Shown in pieces: positions 17,851 through 27,156 of a stretch of DNA of 64,000 bases. The notes under the pieces were generated by a model. It did no database searches, had not been told where the DNA came from, and worked only from the letters and a program-made list of their open reading frames with translations. The number at the start of each line of letters is the position of its first letter. Within the stretch, counting starts at the first letter, position 1. The DNA comes from Bacteroidota bacterium. GTDB lineage: Bacteria > Bacteroidota > Bacteroidia > Flavobacteriales_D > Crocinitomicaceae. The DNA lies in assembly GCA_024280295.1 (NCBI GenBank), contig JAJRQK010000031.1, positions 1 through 64,000 of the forward strand, written 5' to 3'. Both the position numbers and the translations under genes were made by a program.

Positions 17851-20800
17851 CTAAAAATCAAATTTCACACCTAAACGAATTGTTCTAGGCGAACTAATAT
17901 TAGAAGGATTAGCAATTTTGAGATTGTAATAATCAATAAATGATTGAGTGTCTGTTTGATTTTGAATAGAAGACTGACTATTTGCAGCAGCAAGATATCC
18001 ATCATCATCCCAGTTTCCAGTAGCACGATAAACATTAAGGATATTAAACTGGTTAAAAAGGTTTGTGACACGAACGTATACATTCAAGAAGGCTGCTTTC
18101 TTCCTTTTGCTATCATCTTTTCCAAACTCAAGATCAAAAGTTCTATCTACTTGTAGATCCAATCTATAAGACCAAGGCAATCTAGAACCGTTTTGCGTAC
18201 CATTCAAAGTAGCACCATCTGGATTAAACTGTCCCTCATTTGAAATATTTACTTGATCAGAGTATGGGGATCCAGAGTAGATATTTGAAACTAAATTTGC
18301 ACCTGTATTAGCAAAGAGTTCGAAATCTTTAATTCTTGGCCCATTGTAATCTTTTCCTTCACCATAACGATAGTCCATTGTAATTGCAAAAGCATGACGC
18401 TGATCAAAAGAATAAGGTACAATTGTTCTCAAATTAGGCAAACCAGCATTGATTAAACTTGCAGCAGAAGTTGCATTCGACCCAGTACCTTCAGCAAATT
18501 GCAAAGTATAATTTGCTCTCAATCGCAAATTCCCAGTTCTACGCATGTCGTATTCAACTGTCATCCCTTTCACTGTACCAAAATCACGATTCCCAAATGT
18601 ATTATAGGTAGCAGGGTATGCTTCAAACACACTCACTAATTGAACATTATCTCGTTGTTCTCTATAGAAAGCCGAGATTTTTAATGAGGATGTTTTCGTT
18701 AATACTTGTTGAAAACCAATTTCATAATCTACTGTCTTTTCAGGTCTCAAGTTCGAATTCCTAACAGTTCCTGTTCCTTGCTTAATAAATTGGTATTGAT
18801 AAGGGTCAAATCTAAATCCAGAAGTGGGTCGTTTAGTTAAGACATCATAATGAGCAAAAAATGCTGCCTCATCCGAAATCGGGAAAGAAAAGGAAACACG
18901 AGGCATCACATTAACTTGCGCAGAATAATCTTCGAATGCATCCGCACTAGGAGTATCTTGACTTGGATTAAGAAGCCAAGGTTGGATTCCAGTTGGACCT
19001 TGAATATCTTGAGGATTCTCTATTTCAATTCCATTTGCATCGTACCAAACATTTCCATTTCTAAAGCCATTAATTGCATTAGGGTTATTAGCATCATCAA
19101 CATATACAACATAATCTTCTCCAATCGTTTCAGGAATTGAAATCCAAGAAAGAGATGGGTCACTAGATAATTCACTTCTTGCTTCTGATACTGTACGAGC
19201 ATTAAAGAATAAATATTCATCCTTTAAGACGGGTTGATTTGCATCAAACACATCAACACGAACACCAACATTAAAGACAATATCCTTAAAGGCAAATTTA
19301 TCCATAATATAGCCCGCCATATAAATTGGTTGAAAGGCTCCAACAAAACGTTTGTAATTTCCGTTTTCATCAAACTCGTTAAAATACTTATTAATATCTG
19401 TGGTACCTTTCACCTTATTTCCAGCAGGATCATACCCCCAATAAGAAACATAAGCATTCCCTTGGTTCAACAATTCATCAGGTGAAAACATGTCATAAGA
19501 GAATATATTTGGATCAAATTGATCGATATCAATAAAATCAGATCCAGCACCTCCTTCTCCAATAAATCCATTTTCAAATAAATACTCTCTTAAATTGTAA
19601 TCAAAGAAAGATTGATTGTCATTATTTTGAACACCTCCATAAGAACCATTTCCTAATCCTGCAGCATAGCCAGTATTTAATCGCTCATACGTAACTCTAC
19701 TAAATGAACCAGAATCAGTATAATACCCCGTTGTATTATCGAGTTCAGTAATATGAAAATTGGTAAGTAGTCGTGCAATTGTCCATATTGAAATTGGGCC
19801 ATTATTTGCACTTGCACCAGATCTCCAACCCCTATCCTTCCGTTGCTCAAATTCAAACCCTAAAGAGATTGCGTGATCTCCTATATTTACAGCTCCAGAT
19901 CCTGTTACACGAAACTGATCGTTTTCAGTTTTACGGAAGAAATTATATGGTGACCCAATGTTGTCCCAAATATTATATACATTTTGTGGGGAATCTCCAT
20001 TTCTCAAGGCATTACCTTGCTGAATTTGCAGTAAAGTTTCATAATTCCCTTCTGTTTGTCCAGCATAGATATCAAAATACTGAGAAGTTATTGCTGCAAG
20101 AGCCGAGTTAGTCTCCGAAGGTACGAAGTCAACCTCAATATCTCTAAACCCATTATGAATATAAGTATTTGTACTATCATTAAACTCATAACTTGGACGC
20201 CTCGTAGTTGTGTAAGAACCTAGATGTCCATAATTAAACAAGTTAAATTTATGTTTCGGATCAAAATCATCTCGAATTTCTTTAGAGTAATCAATCATAA
20301 TACTATAATTGGCACTCTTAATCTTAGAGCTTGAACCTTCTTGAGTATTAGAAAACCGCTGCGTCAACCTACCAAAGACACGCCAATCTAGTGTTTTAAA
20401 TGCTCCGAAATTCGAAAAGTTCAGTAGAGAATTCCTATATGAATAAGTATTTCCTCTTTGATAATTTAACGACCCTCCAAACGATAGATTAACAGATGGT
20501 CCTGTATTAACATCAACTTTACCTTGAACTGAAATGTTGGTATTCTTAGCATTCATTCGCCATTTGACTTGTTCGAAATCATCCGTACGCAAATAGTTTG
20601 CACTATATGTTGTGGCCGAACCATCAGATGTAGGACGTAGTGGATTTGCGAGCAACGAATCACGAACATCCTTCTTGATTCTCCATCCGCCGCCATTAGC
20701 CAACGGGCGGTTATCTAGTATATCAGTTAGGTTAACAGAGACCAAAAAACCTAATCTCGGTTTAGTCTTCTTACCCGTAGAATCCTTTTGCATCCATAAC

Positions 20801-21642
20801 GGACCAGAGAACAATCCTTCTACTAAATTATAACCATAGCTATCTAAACCAATTACTTTTCCGTCGTACCCATCAGGATCTTTGCCACTCAAATAGAATC
20901 CAGAAGATACTACTTCAGCACTACCAAAATATCTAGAAGATGGTCCACGAGTTGTAACAGAGATTACCCCACCAGTCGCATCACCGTAGTTAGCAGGAAG
21001 CCCACCTGTAATAACCTTCACTTCTTCAATCGCAGATTTAGGTAGATTCACAGATCCACGAACTTTAATACCATCAATATAGTAATAAGTTGCATCTGAT
21101 CGAGACCCACGAACACTTAGGTCACCTGAGTCTTCGTTTATATTAACCCCTCCTACTGTACCAGCTACACCAGCAGCAGAACGAACTGGCAGACGAGCAA
21201 TATCCTCTCTAGTTATTGTCGCTCCAGAGGAAGCACCATCTCTATTAATAAGAGGCACTTTATAAGCAACAACAATCACTTCATCAACCTCCATGACATC
21301 TTTGGCCTTACCAATATTCAAGTCATCAAGGAATGTTATTTGATCAGAACTAACAATCACTCCTTGTAATTCTTGTGGCTGGTAACCTTCTATCTCATTC
21401 CGAACAAGAACGTCATACGCCCCTGGTGAAATTGAACTAATTTGAAATTTACCATCTTCGTCGGTATTAGCACCTCCTTTAATGGTCCCATCTTGTTTAA
21501 TAACCACCTGCGCATAGGCTACTGGCGTCTTTGTATCCGAATCAGTTACAATCCCTTTTATAGAGCCCAAACCTGATTGAGTATACCCATAAGATACTGT
21601 AAGCAAGACGCCTACAAATAATAAGGTAAGTTTTTTTAACAT
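17851..21642 (-). CDS. TonB-dependent receptor with carboxypeptidase-like N-terminal domain
   Basis: 1263 residues. Signal peptide to about residue 22 (SYGYTQ), then a carboxypeptidase-regulatory-like domain (GSIKGIVTDSDTKTPVAYAQ), a plug domain (ITREDIARLPVRSAAG, SVRGSRSDATYYYIDGIKVRG) and a 22-strand-type barrel ending TIRLGVKFDF. It moves a substrate across the outer membrane using TonB energy. It is the first gene of a triad with the giant surface protein and the PorV-like protein, all on the minus strand with gaps under 31 bases. The substrate is unknown; the two downstream genes are not SusD-like. Confidence 0.9.
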   Translation of the reverse strand: MLKKLTLLFVGVLLTVSYGYTQSGLGSIKGIVTDSDTKTPVAYAQVVIKQDGTIKGGANTDEDGKFQISSISPGAYDVLVRNEIEGYQPQELQGVIVSSDQITFLDDLNIGKAKDVMEVDEVIVVAYKVPLINRDGASSGATITREDIARLPVRSAAGVAGTVGGVNINEDSGDLSVRGSRSDATYYYIDGIKVRGSVNLPKSAIEEVKVITGGLPANYGDATGGVISVTTRGPSSRYFGSAEVVSSGFYLSGKDPDGYDGKVIGLDSYGYNLVEGLFSGPLWMQKDSTGKKTKPRLGFLVSVNLTDILDNRPLANGGGWRIKKDVRDSLLANPLRPTSDGSATTYSANYLRTDDFEQVKWRMNAKNTNISVQGKVDVNTGPSVNLSFGGSLNYQRGNTYSYRNSLLNFSNFGAFKTLDWRVFGRLTQRFSNTQEGSSSKIKSANYSIMIDYSKEIRDDFDPKHKFNLFNYGHLGSYTTTRRPSYEFNDSTNTYIHNGFRDIEVDFVPSETNSALAAITSQYFDIYAGQTEGNYETLLQIQQGNALRNGDSPQNVYNIWDNIGSPYNFFRKTENDQFRVTGSGAVNIGDHAISLGFEFEQRKDRGWRSGASANNGPISIWTIARLLTNFHITELDNTTGYYTDSGSFSRVTYERLNTGYAAGLGNGSYGGVQNNDNQSFFDYNLREYLFENGFIGEGGAGSDFIDIDQFDPNIFSYDMFSPDELLNQGNAYVSYWGYDPAGNKVKGTTDINKYFNEFDENGNYKRFVGAFQPIYMAGYIMDKFAFKDIVFNVGVRVDVFDANQPVLKDEYLFFNARTVSEARSELSSDPSLSWISIPETIGEDYVVYVDDANNPNAINGFRNGNVWYDANGIEIENPQDIQGPTGIQPWLLNPSQDTPSADAFEDYSAQVNVMPRVSFSFPISDEAAFFAHYDVLTKRPTSGFRFDPYQYQFIKQGTGTVRNSNLRPEKTVDYEIGFQQVLTKTSSLKISAFYREQRDNVQLVSVFEAYPATYNTFGNRDFGTVKGMTVEYDMRRTGNLRLRANYTLQFAEGTGSNATSAASLINAGLPNLRTIVPYSFDQRHAFAITMDYRYGEGKDYNGPRIKDFELFANTGANLVSNIYSGSPYSDQVNISNEGQFNPDGATLNGTQNGSRLPWSYRLDLQVDRTFDLEFGKDDSKRKKAAFLNVYVRVTNLFNQFNILNVYRATGNWDDDGYLAAANSQSSIQNQTDTQSFIDYYNLKIANPSNISSPRTIRLGVKFDF

Positions 21643-21871
21643 AAGTACAGTTTATTTAATTATACTTTTTCCTCCTAGAAAGCCCGTAAATATAGAAAAA
21701 ATAAGAATCAATTATTAATTTGTTAAAAAAAATTAAAAAATCCTCACTTAACTTTCCTTAACAAAAGTAGGGAGTTTATTTGGAGTTGGTAATGTGATAT
21801 TAGCACAAATTCAGCAGAATTATACAAGTCTAATTCAATTCGACAAATATTTGTTCTTTTGTAGTTCAATT

Positions 21872-22510
21872 ATGAAGGTCAATTCACATGAAATAAAGAG
21901 TAATTCAACCGTGATTCATTTAATGGATTATAATGCATTCAATCCGATGGAAAACTTGGATCAACTCACCAAACAAGAACAACAAAGAATGCTAAGTTTC
22001 GCTCATACTGGAAGACGCAGAGAATTTGTTGCAACTAGAGTATTACGTCATCAGTTATTCGGACTGAAAAACATAGAATACACTAGAGTTGGCGCACCAT
22101 ATATTAAAGGAGAAGGGTACATTTCAATTAGCCATTCCAAAAGTCTAGTTGGTATAGCCGTTAGTCAAAATTACAAGATTGGACTTGATCTTGAGACACC
22201 TCGTGATACCATTCTCGAAGTTGCACCGAAATTTTTATCCAAGATCGAAGCGCAACAATTTGATATAACAGATAAGGCTGAGATCACTAAAGTGTGGTCA
22301 TGCAAAGAAGCGCTTTACAAGCTCGCAGGACGAAAAAAGATCATCTTTAAAACTGATTTACTACTTAGTAAGGATGAAATAAATAGTTGGAATGGTCAAA
22401 TTGTCAATCTTGACCATGACTTGTATGTGAAAATGGATATCTTTGAGTATAATAATACCGTTGTTTCAATCAATTCAGGAGCTGTTGATAAAGTCTTTAG
22501 AAATATATAA
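21872..22510 (+). CDS. 4'-phosphopantetheinyl transferase (Sfp/AcpS superfamily)
   Basis: About 212 residues from the ATG at 21872 (MKVNSHEIKS); the longer frame from 21794 has an unlikely leader. The key motifs are ISHSKSLVGIAV, IGLDLE (Mg-binding Asp/Glu) and WSCKEALYKL, all typical of the Sfp type. It loads phosphopantetheine onto carrier proteins. The end overlaps the next reading frame, a GGGP synthase. Confidence 0.85.
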   Translation: MKVNSHEIKSNSTVIHLMDYNAFNPMENLDQLTKQEQQRMLSFAHTGRRREFVATRVLRHQLFGLKNIEYTRVGAPYIKGEGYISISHSKSLVGIAVSQNYKIGLDLETPRDTILEVAPKFLSKIEAQQFDITDKAEITKVWSCKEALYKLAGRKKIIFKTDLLLSKDEINSWNGQIVNLDHDLYVKMDIFEYNNTVVSINSGAVDKVFRNI

Positions 22511-23231
22511 CCAAATAAATAAACGAAAAGGGCAAATAGCAGTTCTTATAGATCCAGACAAGTGTGCTAACAAGTACAAATTGTTTGAATTACTAAAGCG
22601 TGCTAAGTTTGCGAATATTGATTTCTTGTTTGTTGGTGGCAGTACTGTTTCGCAACACGATTTTACAGAAGCAGTTGAGTTTATTAAAAAGAACTCTAGC
22701 ATTCCTCTGGTTATCTTCCCTGGAGCCTCACATCAAATTTCCAACGATGCCGATGCACTTCTCTATCTGAGTTTAATCTCTGGTAGAAATCCCGATTTCT
22801 TAATCGGTCACCATGTACAATCTGCCCAAGAAGTTTTTGAAATGGATGTCGAGGTTATACCTACGGCATATATATTGATTGATGGAGGATCTGCCTCTTC
22901 AGTTGCATACGTTAGTCAGACGACACCTATTCCATCTGATCATCACTCTATTATAATGAATACTGCTAAAGCTGGAATACTTCAAGGTAAGCAATTAATT
23001 TATCTTGATGCTGGCAGTGGAGCTAAATATCCAGTACCATCTGAGGTTATTTCTCGGTTACAAGAACTAAACCAACCAGTAATAGTTGGCGGGGGAATCC
23101 GAACTCGAGAAGTAATTGAGGAGTTACATGATTCAGGTGCTAATGTAATTGTCATTGGGAATCAATTAGAAGAAAACATTGATTTTTTACTTGAAATACA
23201 GGACTTCATAAAAACGAATGTTACCAATTAA
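22485..23231 (+). CDS. Geranylgeranylglyceryl/heptaprenylglyceryl phosphate synthase family protein
   Basis: About 248 residues from the TTG at 22485 (other TTG/CTG choices, such as 22443, exist; all overlap the previous gene). A TIM barrel with AVLIDPDKC, FLFVGGSTVS, IFPGASHQIS, YLDAGSGAKYPV and VGGGIRTREVIEEL, the pattern of the PcrB/GGGPS family that joins glycerol-1-phosphate to a polyprenyl diphosphate. Members in Bacteroidota have been reported to make GGGP. The product's fate here is unknown. Confidence 0.85.
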   Translation: MIKSLEIYNQINKRKGQIAVLIDPDKCANKYKLFELLKRAKFANIDFLFVGGSTVSQHDFTEAVEFIKKNSSIPLVIFPGASHQISNDADALLYLSLISGRNPDFLIGHHVQSAQEVFEMDVEVIPTAYILIDGGSASSVAYVSQTTPIPSDHHSIIMNTAKAGILQGKQLIYLDAGSGAKYPVPSEVISRLQELNQPVIVGGGIRTREVIEELHDSGANVIVIGNQLEENIDFLLEIQDFIKTNVTN

Positions 23232-23305
23232 AGATCGAGTCAGTCTACAAATGAGTTTTCGCTAAAATTCAGTTTTAGTTCAAAAATTATTCTTAGATTC
23301 AACTT

Positions 23306-23689
23306 ATGCTAATAAAACGAATTGCAAGTTTTTCTTTTGCTGTCGCCTTTCTTATGGGAATCATACTGTTCACAGGATATGGAAGACAATATATCTCATT
23401 GCCAAATGCCCGTATTGTTTTTATGATTTCTGGAGCAGTTGCACTAGTTTTAAATCTCTTCACCTTCCAATCAAGTAAGCACAATACCGTTTTCAGCTTT
23501 TTTTATTGGGCTGGAAGCATTATTCTTTTCACAGGCTTGATTTTTCAGTTAATGGCATGGAAATATAGCCAAACCATAGTTTTTGCAGGACTTGGAATCA
23601 CTGGCATATCATTTTTTCTAACACCCGATTTAATGGACCAAAAAAATGATGAATCAGAACTACTTGATCGCCCAGAAGATCATACATAA
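23306..23689 (+). CDS. Small four-helix membrane protein
   Basis: 127 residues with about four hydrophobic segments (ASFSFAVAFLMGIILF, IVFMISGAVALVLNLF, SFFYWAGSIILFTGLIF, IVFAGLGITGISFFL) and an acidic cytoplasmic-type tail. No family recognised. Its last ten bases overlap the 3' end of nadC on the opposite strand, so the two genes converge. Confidence 0.65.
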   Translation: MLIKRIASFSFAVAFLMGIILFTGYGRQYISLPNARIVFMISGAVALVLNLFTFQSSKHNTVFSFFYWAGSIILFTGLIFQLMAWKYSQTIVFAGLGITGISFFLTPDLMDQKNDESELLDRPEDHT

Positions 23690-24516
23690 ACAGCTTTTAG
23701 GGACATGTCTAAACTTTGAAAACTATGAGTGAGAGCACCAACAGAAATAAAATCAACACCAGTTTCAGCGTAACTTCTTATAGTTTCTAGCGTTATCCCA
23801 CCTGAGGCTTCAACTTCATAACTAGACGGAATTAGCTTAAGTGAGTTTTTAATTCTTTCAGGCGAAAAATTGTCCAACATTATTCGGTCTACATTGCCAA
23901 CGGCTAGCACTTGTGTAAGTTCATCTTCATTTCGGACTTCAATCTCAATTTTCAAATCCTTTCCAGTTGATTTCAGATAATTGTTTGCATTCTCAATCGC
24001 CGCTTTAATTCCACCAGCATAATCAATGTGATTATCTTTCAACATAATCATATCATATAATGCAAATCGATGGTTATGTCCTCCCCCTATTCGTACAGCC
24101 CACTTCTCCATATACCGAATACCAGGAGTAGTTTTCCTTGTGTCAAGCAGTTTAGCCTTTGTCCCTTCAATCAATTTAACGATTTCATTCGTTTGGGTGG
24201 CAATCCCACTCATTCGCTGCATGAAGTTCAGCACCAAACGTTCAGTTGTTAGTATTGAACGTGATGCTCCCTTAACTATAAAGGCAATGTCTCCGTATTT
24301 CACTTCATCACCATCTTCAATTAATCGCTCAATCGTAAGATTTGAGTCAAATTTTTTAAATATCATCTCAGCAAGATCAATACCAGCAATAATACCATTA
24401 TCCTTAACGATCAATCTTGCTGTCCCAACGCCATTCTCAGGTACACAAGAAAGTGTTGAGTGATCGCCATCACCAACATCTTCAACTAGAGCCGTTTCAA
24501 TAATTTTATCAATCAT
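23680..24516 (-). CDS. nadC: Nicotinate-nucleotide pyrophosphorylase (carboxylating)
   Basis: About 278 residues from the ATG at 24516 (MIDKIIETALVEDVGDGD). The conserved parts are EDVGDGDHST, RLVLNFMQRMSGIAT, LDTRKTTPG, GGGHNHR, LKDNH, IEIEVRN and EASGGI. NadC makes nicotinate mononucleotide from quinolinate in NAD synthesis. The DUF4783 gene starts 26 bases upstream and runs the same way, a neighbourhood often seen in Bacteroidota. The longer in-frame start at 24552 would overlap that upstream gene. Confidence 0.96.
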   Translation of the reverse strand: MIDKIIETALVEDVGDGDHSTLSCVPENGVGTARLIVKDNGIIAGIDLAEMIFKKFDSNLTIERLIEDGDEVKYGDIAFIVKGASRSILTTERLVLNFMQRMSGIATQTNEIVKLIEGTKAKLLDTRKTTPGIRYMEKWAVRIGGGHNHRFALYDMIMLKDNHIDYAGGIKAAIENANNYLKSTGKDLKIEIEVRNEDELTQVLAVGNVDRIMLDNFSPERIKNSLKLIPSSYEVEASGGITLETIRSYAETGVDFISVGALTHSFQSLDMSLKAVYV

Positions 24517-24541
24517 AATCCTAGATTTCAATAATGCACTA

Positions 24542-24925
24542 CTATCTTTCAATGGTCAAGCTTTCAATTTTGAATTTTGAGTCTGATTTTTTGAAATACA
24601 TCACAACCCTAAATTTTTCATTCTTACTACTTACGTAATTTGCAATAGAAAAAGTCCCATTTGAATCTTCCCTGCCTTTAAATGTATAATTGAAAGTTCC
24701 AGCAGGGTGTTTAGCGAAGAAATTCTTTAAGACCAAGGTAGCCTGAGAATGACTGTATGCACCTTCCTTACCTAAAATATTGATCAATAATTTTTCTTTC
24801 CCCAATGCAACAATTCCACTTGCATTGTTAGACTCAAAAGACTTTTCAATCATTGAATAGGGGATATCCGTTGATAGGTTTATCGAAAAGATAATAGATG
24901 TGATTACTGAATAAACAAGATTCAT
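24542..24925 (-). CDS. DUF4783-like exported protein
   Basis: About 127 residues from MNLVYSVITSIIFSINLS, a signal peptide (an in-frame ATG at 24940 adds five residues). The mature part contains FESNNASGIVALGKEKLLI, FFAKHPAGTFNYTFKGRED and FRVVMYFKKSDSKFKIESL. This matches the DUF4783 family (a cystatin/NTF2-like fold of unknown function), which is often next to nadC in Bacteroidota. Function unknown. Confidence 0.75.
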   Translation of the reverse strand: MNLVYSVITSIIFSINLSTDIPYSMIEKSFESNNASGIVALGKEKLLINILGKEGAYSHSQATLVLKNFFAKHPAGTFNYTFKGREDSNGTFSIANYVSSKNEKFRVVMYFKKSDSKFKIESLTIER

Positions 24926-25008
24926 AGCTAATATTTTCACAGTAAACTTACAAATATAGTGCCGAAAGAAAAATTAAAACGCTACAGTTTTTTCAATAAT
25001 TTTACAGC

Positions 25009-25482
25009 ATGAAAATCAAATTAATTTGTGTCGGAAAAACTACAAGCAACTACTTAATTACAGGTGAAAATGAATACCTCTCTCGTCTCAAGCATTATTG
25101 TCAAGTTGAAAAAATTGAAATTCCTGAGTTGAAAAACGCAAAGAAAATGAGAAAAGAACAAATAAAGAAGGAAGAAGGAACTCTAATATTGGAGAAAATT
25201 AATATTAGTGAACAGATAATTCTACTTGACGAAGGCGGGAAATCGTATACATCTATTAATTTCTCAAAACATCTTCAAAAAAGACTGAATCAAGGGGGTA
25301 AATCAATTGCTTTTGTCGTTGGAGGCGCGTACGGATTCTCAGCTGAAGTCTACAGCAAGTCAACTGGCAAAATAAGTTTATCAGAAATGACATTTTCACA
25401 TCAAATGGTCCGTTTGTTCTTTTTAGAACAACTCTATCGTGGGTTTACCATTTTAAAAGGCGAACCTTATCACCATAATTAG
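25009..25482 (+). CDS. rlmH: 23S rRNA (pseudouridine1915-N3)-methyltransferase RlmH
   Basis: 157 residues with the SPOUT-fold features LLDEGGKSY, FVVGGAYGF and LSEMTFSHQMVRLFFLEQLYRGFTILKGEPYHH at the C-terminus (the knot and SAM loop). It methylates pseudouridine 1915 in helix 69 of 23S rRNA. It has full length and no disruption. It diverges from the DUF4783/nadC pair. Confidence 0.97.
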   Translation: MKIKLICVGKTTSNYLITGENEYLSRLKHYCQVEKIEIPELKNAKKMRKEQIKKEEGTLILEKINISEQIILLDEGGKSYTSINFSKHLQKRLNQGGKSIAFVVGGAYGFSAEVYSKSTGKISLSEMTFSHQMVRLFFLEQLYRGFTILKGEPYHHN

Positions 25483-25536
25483 CGTATGTAAATCACGGCA
25501 TAGCCTACTATTATCAAATAAAACTTAGACCGAATT

Positions 25537-26973
25537 TTGAAAACAGATTATTTAGCTCCAACACAAGTCCTGCCCGCTCTAATGTGGATGCTTATCTTGC
25601 TTGTCATTGCTCATCTGTATAGAAGTTCAAAGCAACATGATGTAGCTTATAAGTACTTCCTACCCAACATATATTATAAACTTGGGGCAAGTTTAGCATT
25701 CGCTATATTCTATGCTATATTTTTTGGGGGAGGTGATACTGTTGCCTATTATGATGGTGCACTTGCTTTAAACAATTTATTGCTAGACTCACCCGGAGAT
25801 TACTATCACCAAATGGCAAACACACCAGATTGGAGTTATTACGCCGTTGACTTCACTTCAAGAACTGGATATCCACCAAGTTGGATTTACAAGGAGCCAG
25901 AAGGATACTTCGTTTGTAAAATACTCTCCATATTTACTTTCTTAACATTCAAAAGTTATTTTGCTGCCACCTTTATTATCTCATTCATCACTGCACTAGT
26001 TAGCCATCAGCTTTATCGCTTAACTTTAGACATGAAGCTCTTCAATACTCGGTTTTTAGCATTTGCTGTTCTTTTCATTCCATCTGTTAATTTTTGGTGC
26101 ACAGGAGTATCAAAAGATGCGATAATATTAATCTCTCTTCTTGGAATTACCTATCACTCGTTTCGATTAATATTCCCGAAATATCGAAATAAACTAGTTA
26201 ATTGGTTAATGATTATTATATATGTTACCTTAATATATAATATTAGACCATTTACTTTGATCCCAATAGTATTGCCACTACTTTATGCTTTGAGTGCTAG
26301 ACTGCTCGTTAATATTGGGATGAATGACTTCTTGGTTTCATTCACCCGAACCACCTTTTTGCTCGCAGTTCTTTATTTCGCAGGCTCATCTATCTTCAAC
26401 CAAACTGAAGAAGAATTACTAGAAAACAACAATTTGGTCCAGCAAGCACAAGTAATACAACAAGATTTTCAGAACAATACAACCTATGGCGATAAGCGCT
26501 ATGATCTAGGGAATGTTGAATTCTCAGGCTCTGGATTATTAAAAGTAATGCCTTCAGCAATTCTTCATGGGATACTATCTCCTTTCATTTGGCAAGCGAT
26601 GAACGTCACATTAATACTAAATGGACTAGAAAGTATGCTCTTCATATACCTATTCATTATATTTATGAGGAGATCTCCATTGCGTAAGGTCGCATTTATA
26701 AGGAAAAACGAATTTTTAACCTACTCAATTATTCTTGTGCTAATCCTCGCATTCCTTACAGGACTTACTTCAGGATTGTATGGGGTTTTAGTACGAGTGA
26801 GAGCACCACTTTTAATATTTACAATGCTCATTCTTATAATTGACTGGAGTCAAGTTGACCTCCAGACAAAGCTGAAAAAGAAGAATAAATCGAGTGAATT
26901 TAGTCGGCAAGCTCGAATTGTTGCTTCAAATCTTAAAACGGGCGTAAATGATACATCGAATACAGGAGATTAA
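25537..26973 (+). CDS. Polytopic membrane protein at the start of the polysaccharide locus
   Basis: 478 residues with about ten to twelve hydrophobic helices and a cytoplasmic Lys-rich tail (KLKKKNKSSEFSRQ). It starts at TTG (MKTDYLAPTQVL). The charged periplasmic-type loop around residues 70-115 (FGGGDTVAYYDG, DWSYYAVDFTSRTGYPPSW) and the size recall polysaccharide polymerases or glycosyltransferase-C-type proteins, but I recognise no family motif. It precedes a methyltransferase, asnB and glycosyltransferases, so a role in surface glycan assembly is an inference. Confidence 0.65.
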   Translation: MKTDYLAPTQVLPALMWMLILLVIAHLYRSSKQHDVAYKYFLPNIYYKLGASLAFAIFYAIFFGGGDTVAYYDGALALNNLLLDSPGDYYHQMANTPDWSYYAVDFTSRTGYPPSWIYKEPEGYFVCKILSIFTFLTFKSYFAATFIISFITALVSHQLYRLTLDMKLFNTRFLAFAVLFIPSVNFWCTGVSKDAIILISLLGITYHSFRLIFPKYRNKLVNWLMIIIYVTLIYNIRPFTLIPIVLPLLYALSARLLVNIGMNDFLVSFTRTTFLLAVLYFAGSSIFNQTEEELLENNNLVQQAQVIQQDFQNNTTYGDKRYDLGNVEFSGSGLLKVMPSAILHGILSPFIWQAMNVTLILNGLESMLFIYLFIIFMRRSPLRKVAFIRKNEFLTYSIILVLILAFLTGLTSGLYGVLVRVRAPLLIFTMLILIIDWSQVDLQTKLKKKNKSSEFSRQARIVASNLKTGVNDTSNTGD

Positions 26974-27156
26974 TGTTACCATAAAATCATCAGCCACACA
27001 CCCTTTGTAATAAAAAAAGGCCTCTAGTCCAATCAACTTAGTCACATATATTAATCAAAACAATTCTTATGCCACAGGCAGAAAAAATCATAATTAATTT
27101 ATTACCTCGATAAGTTTCAGTATTTTGCCGTCTAATAGCATTAAAATTCAGTCCAA

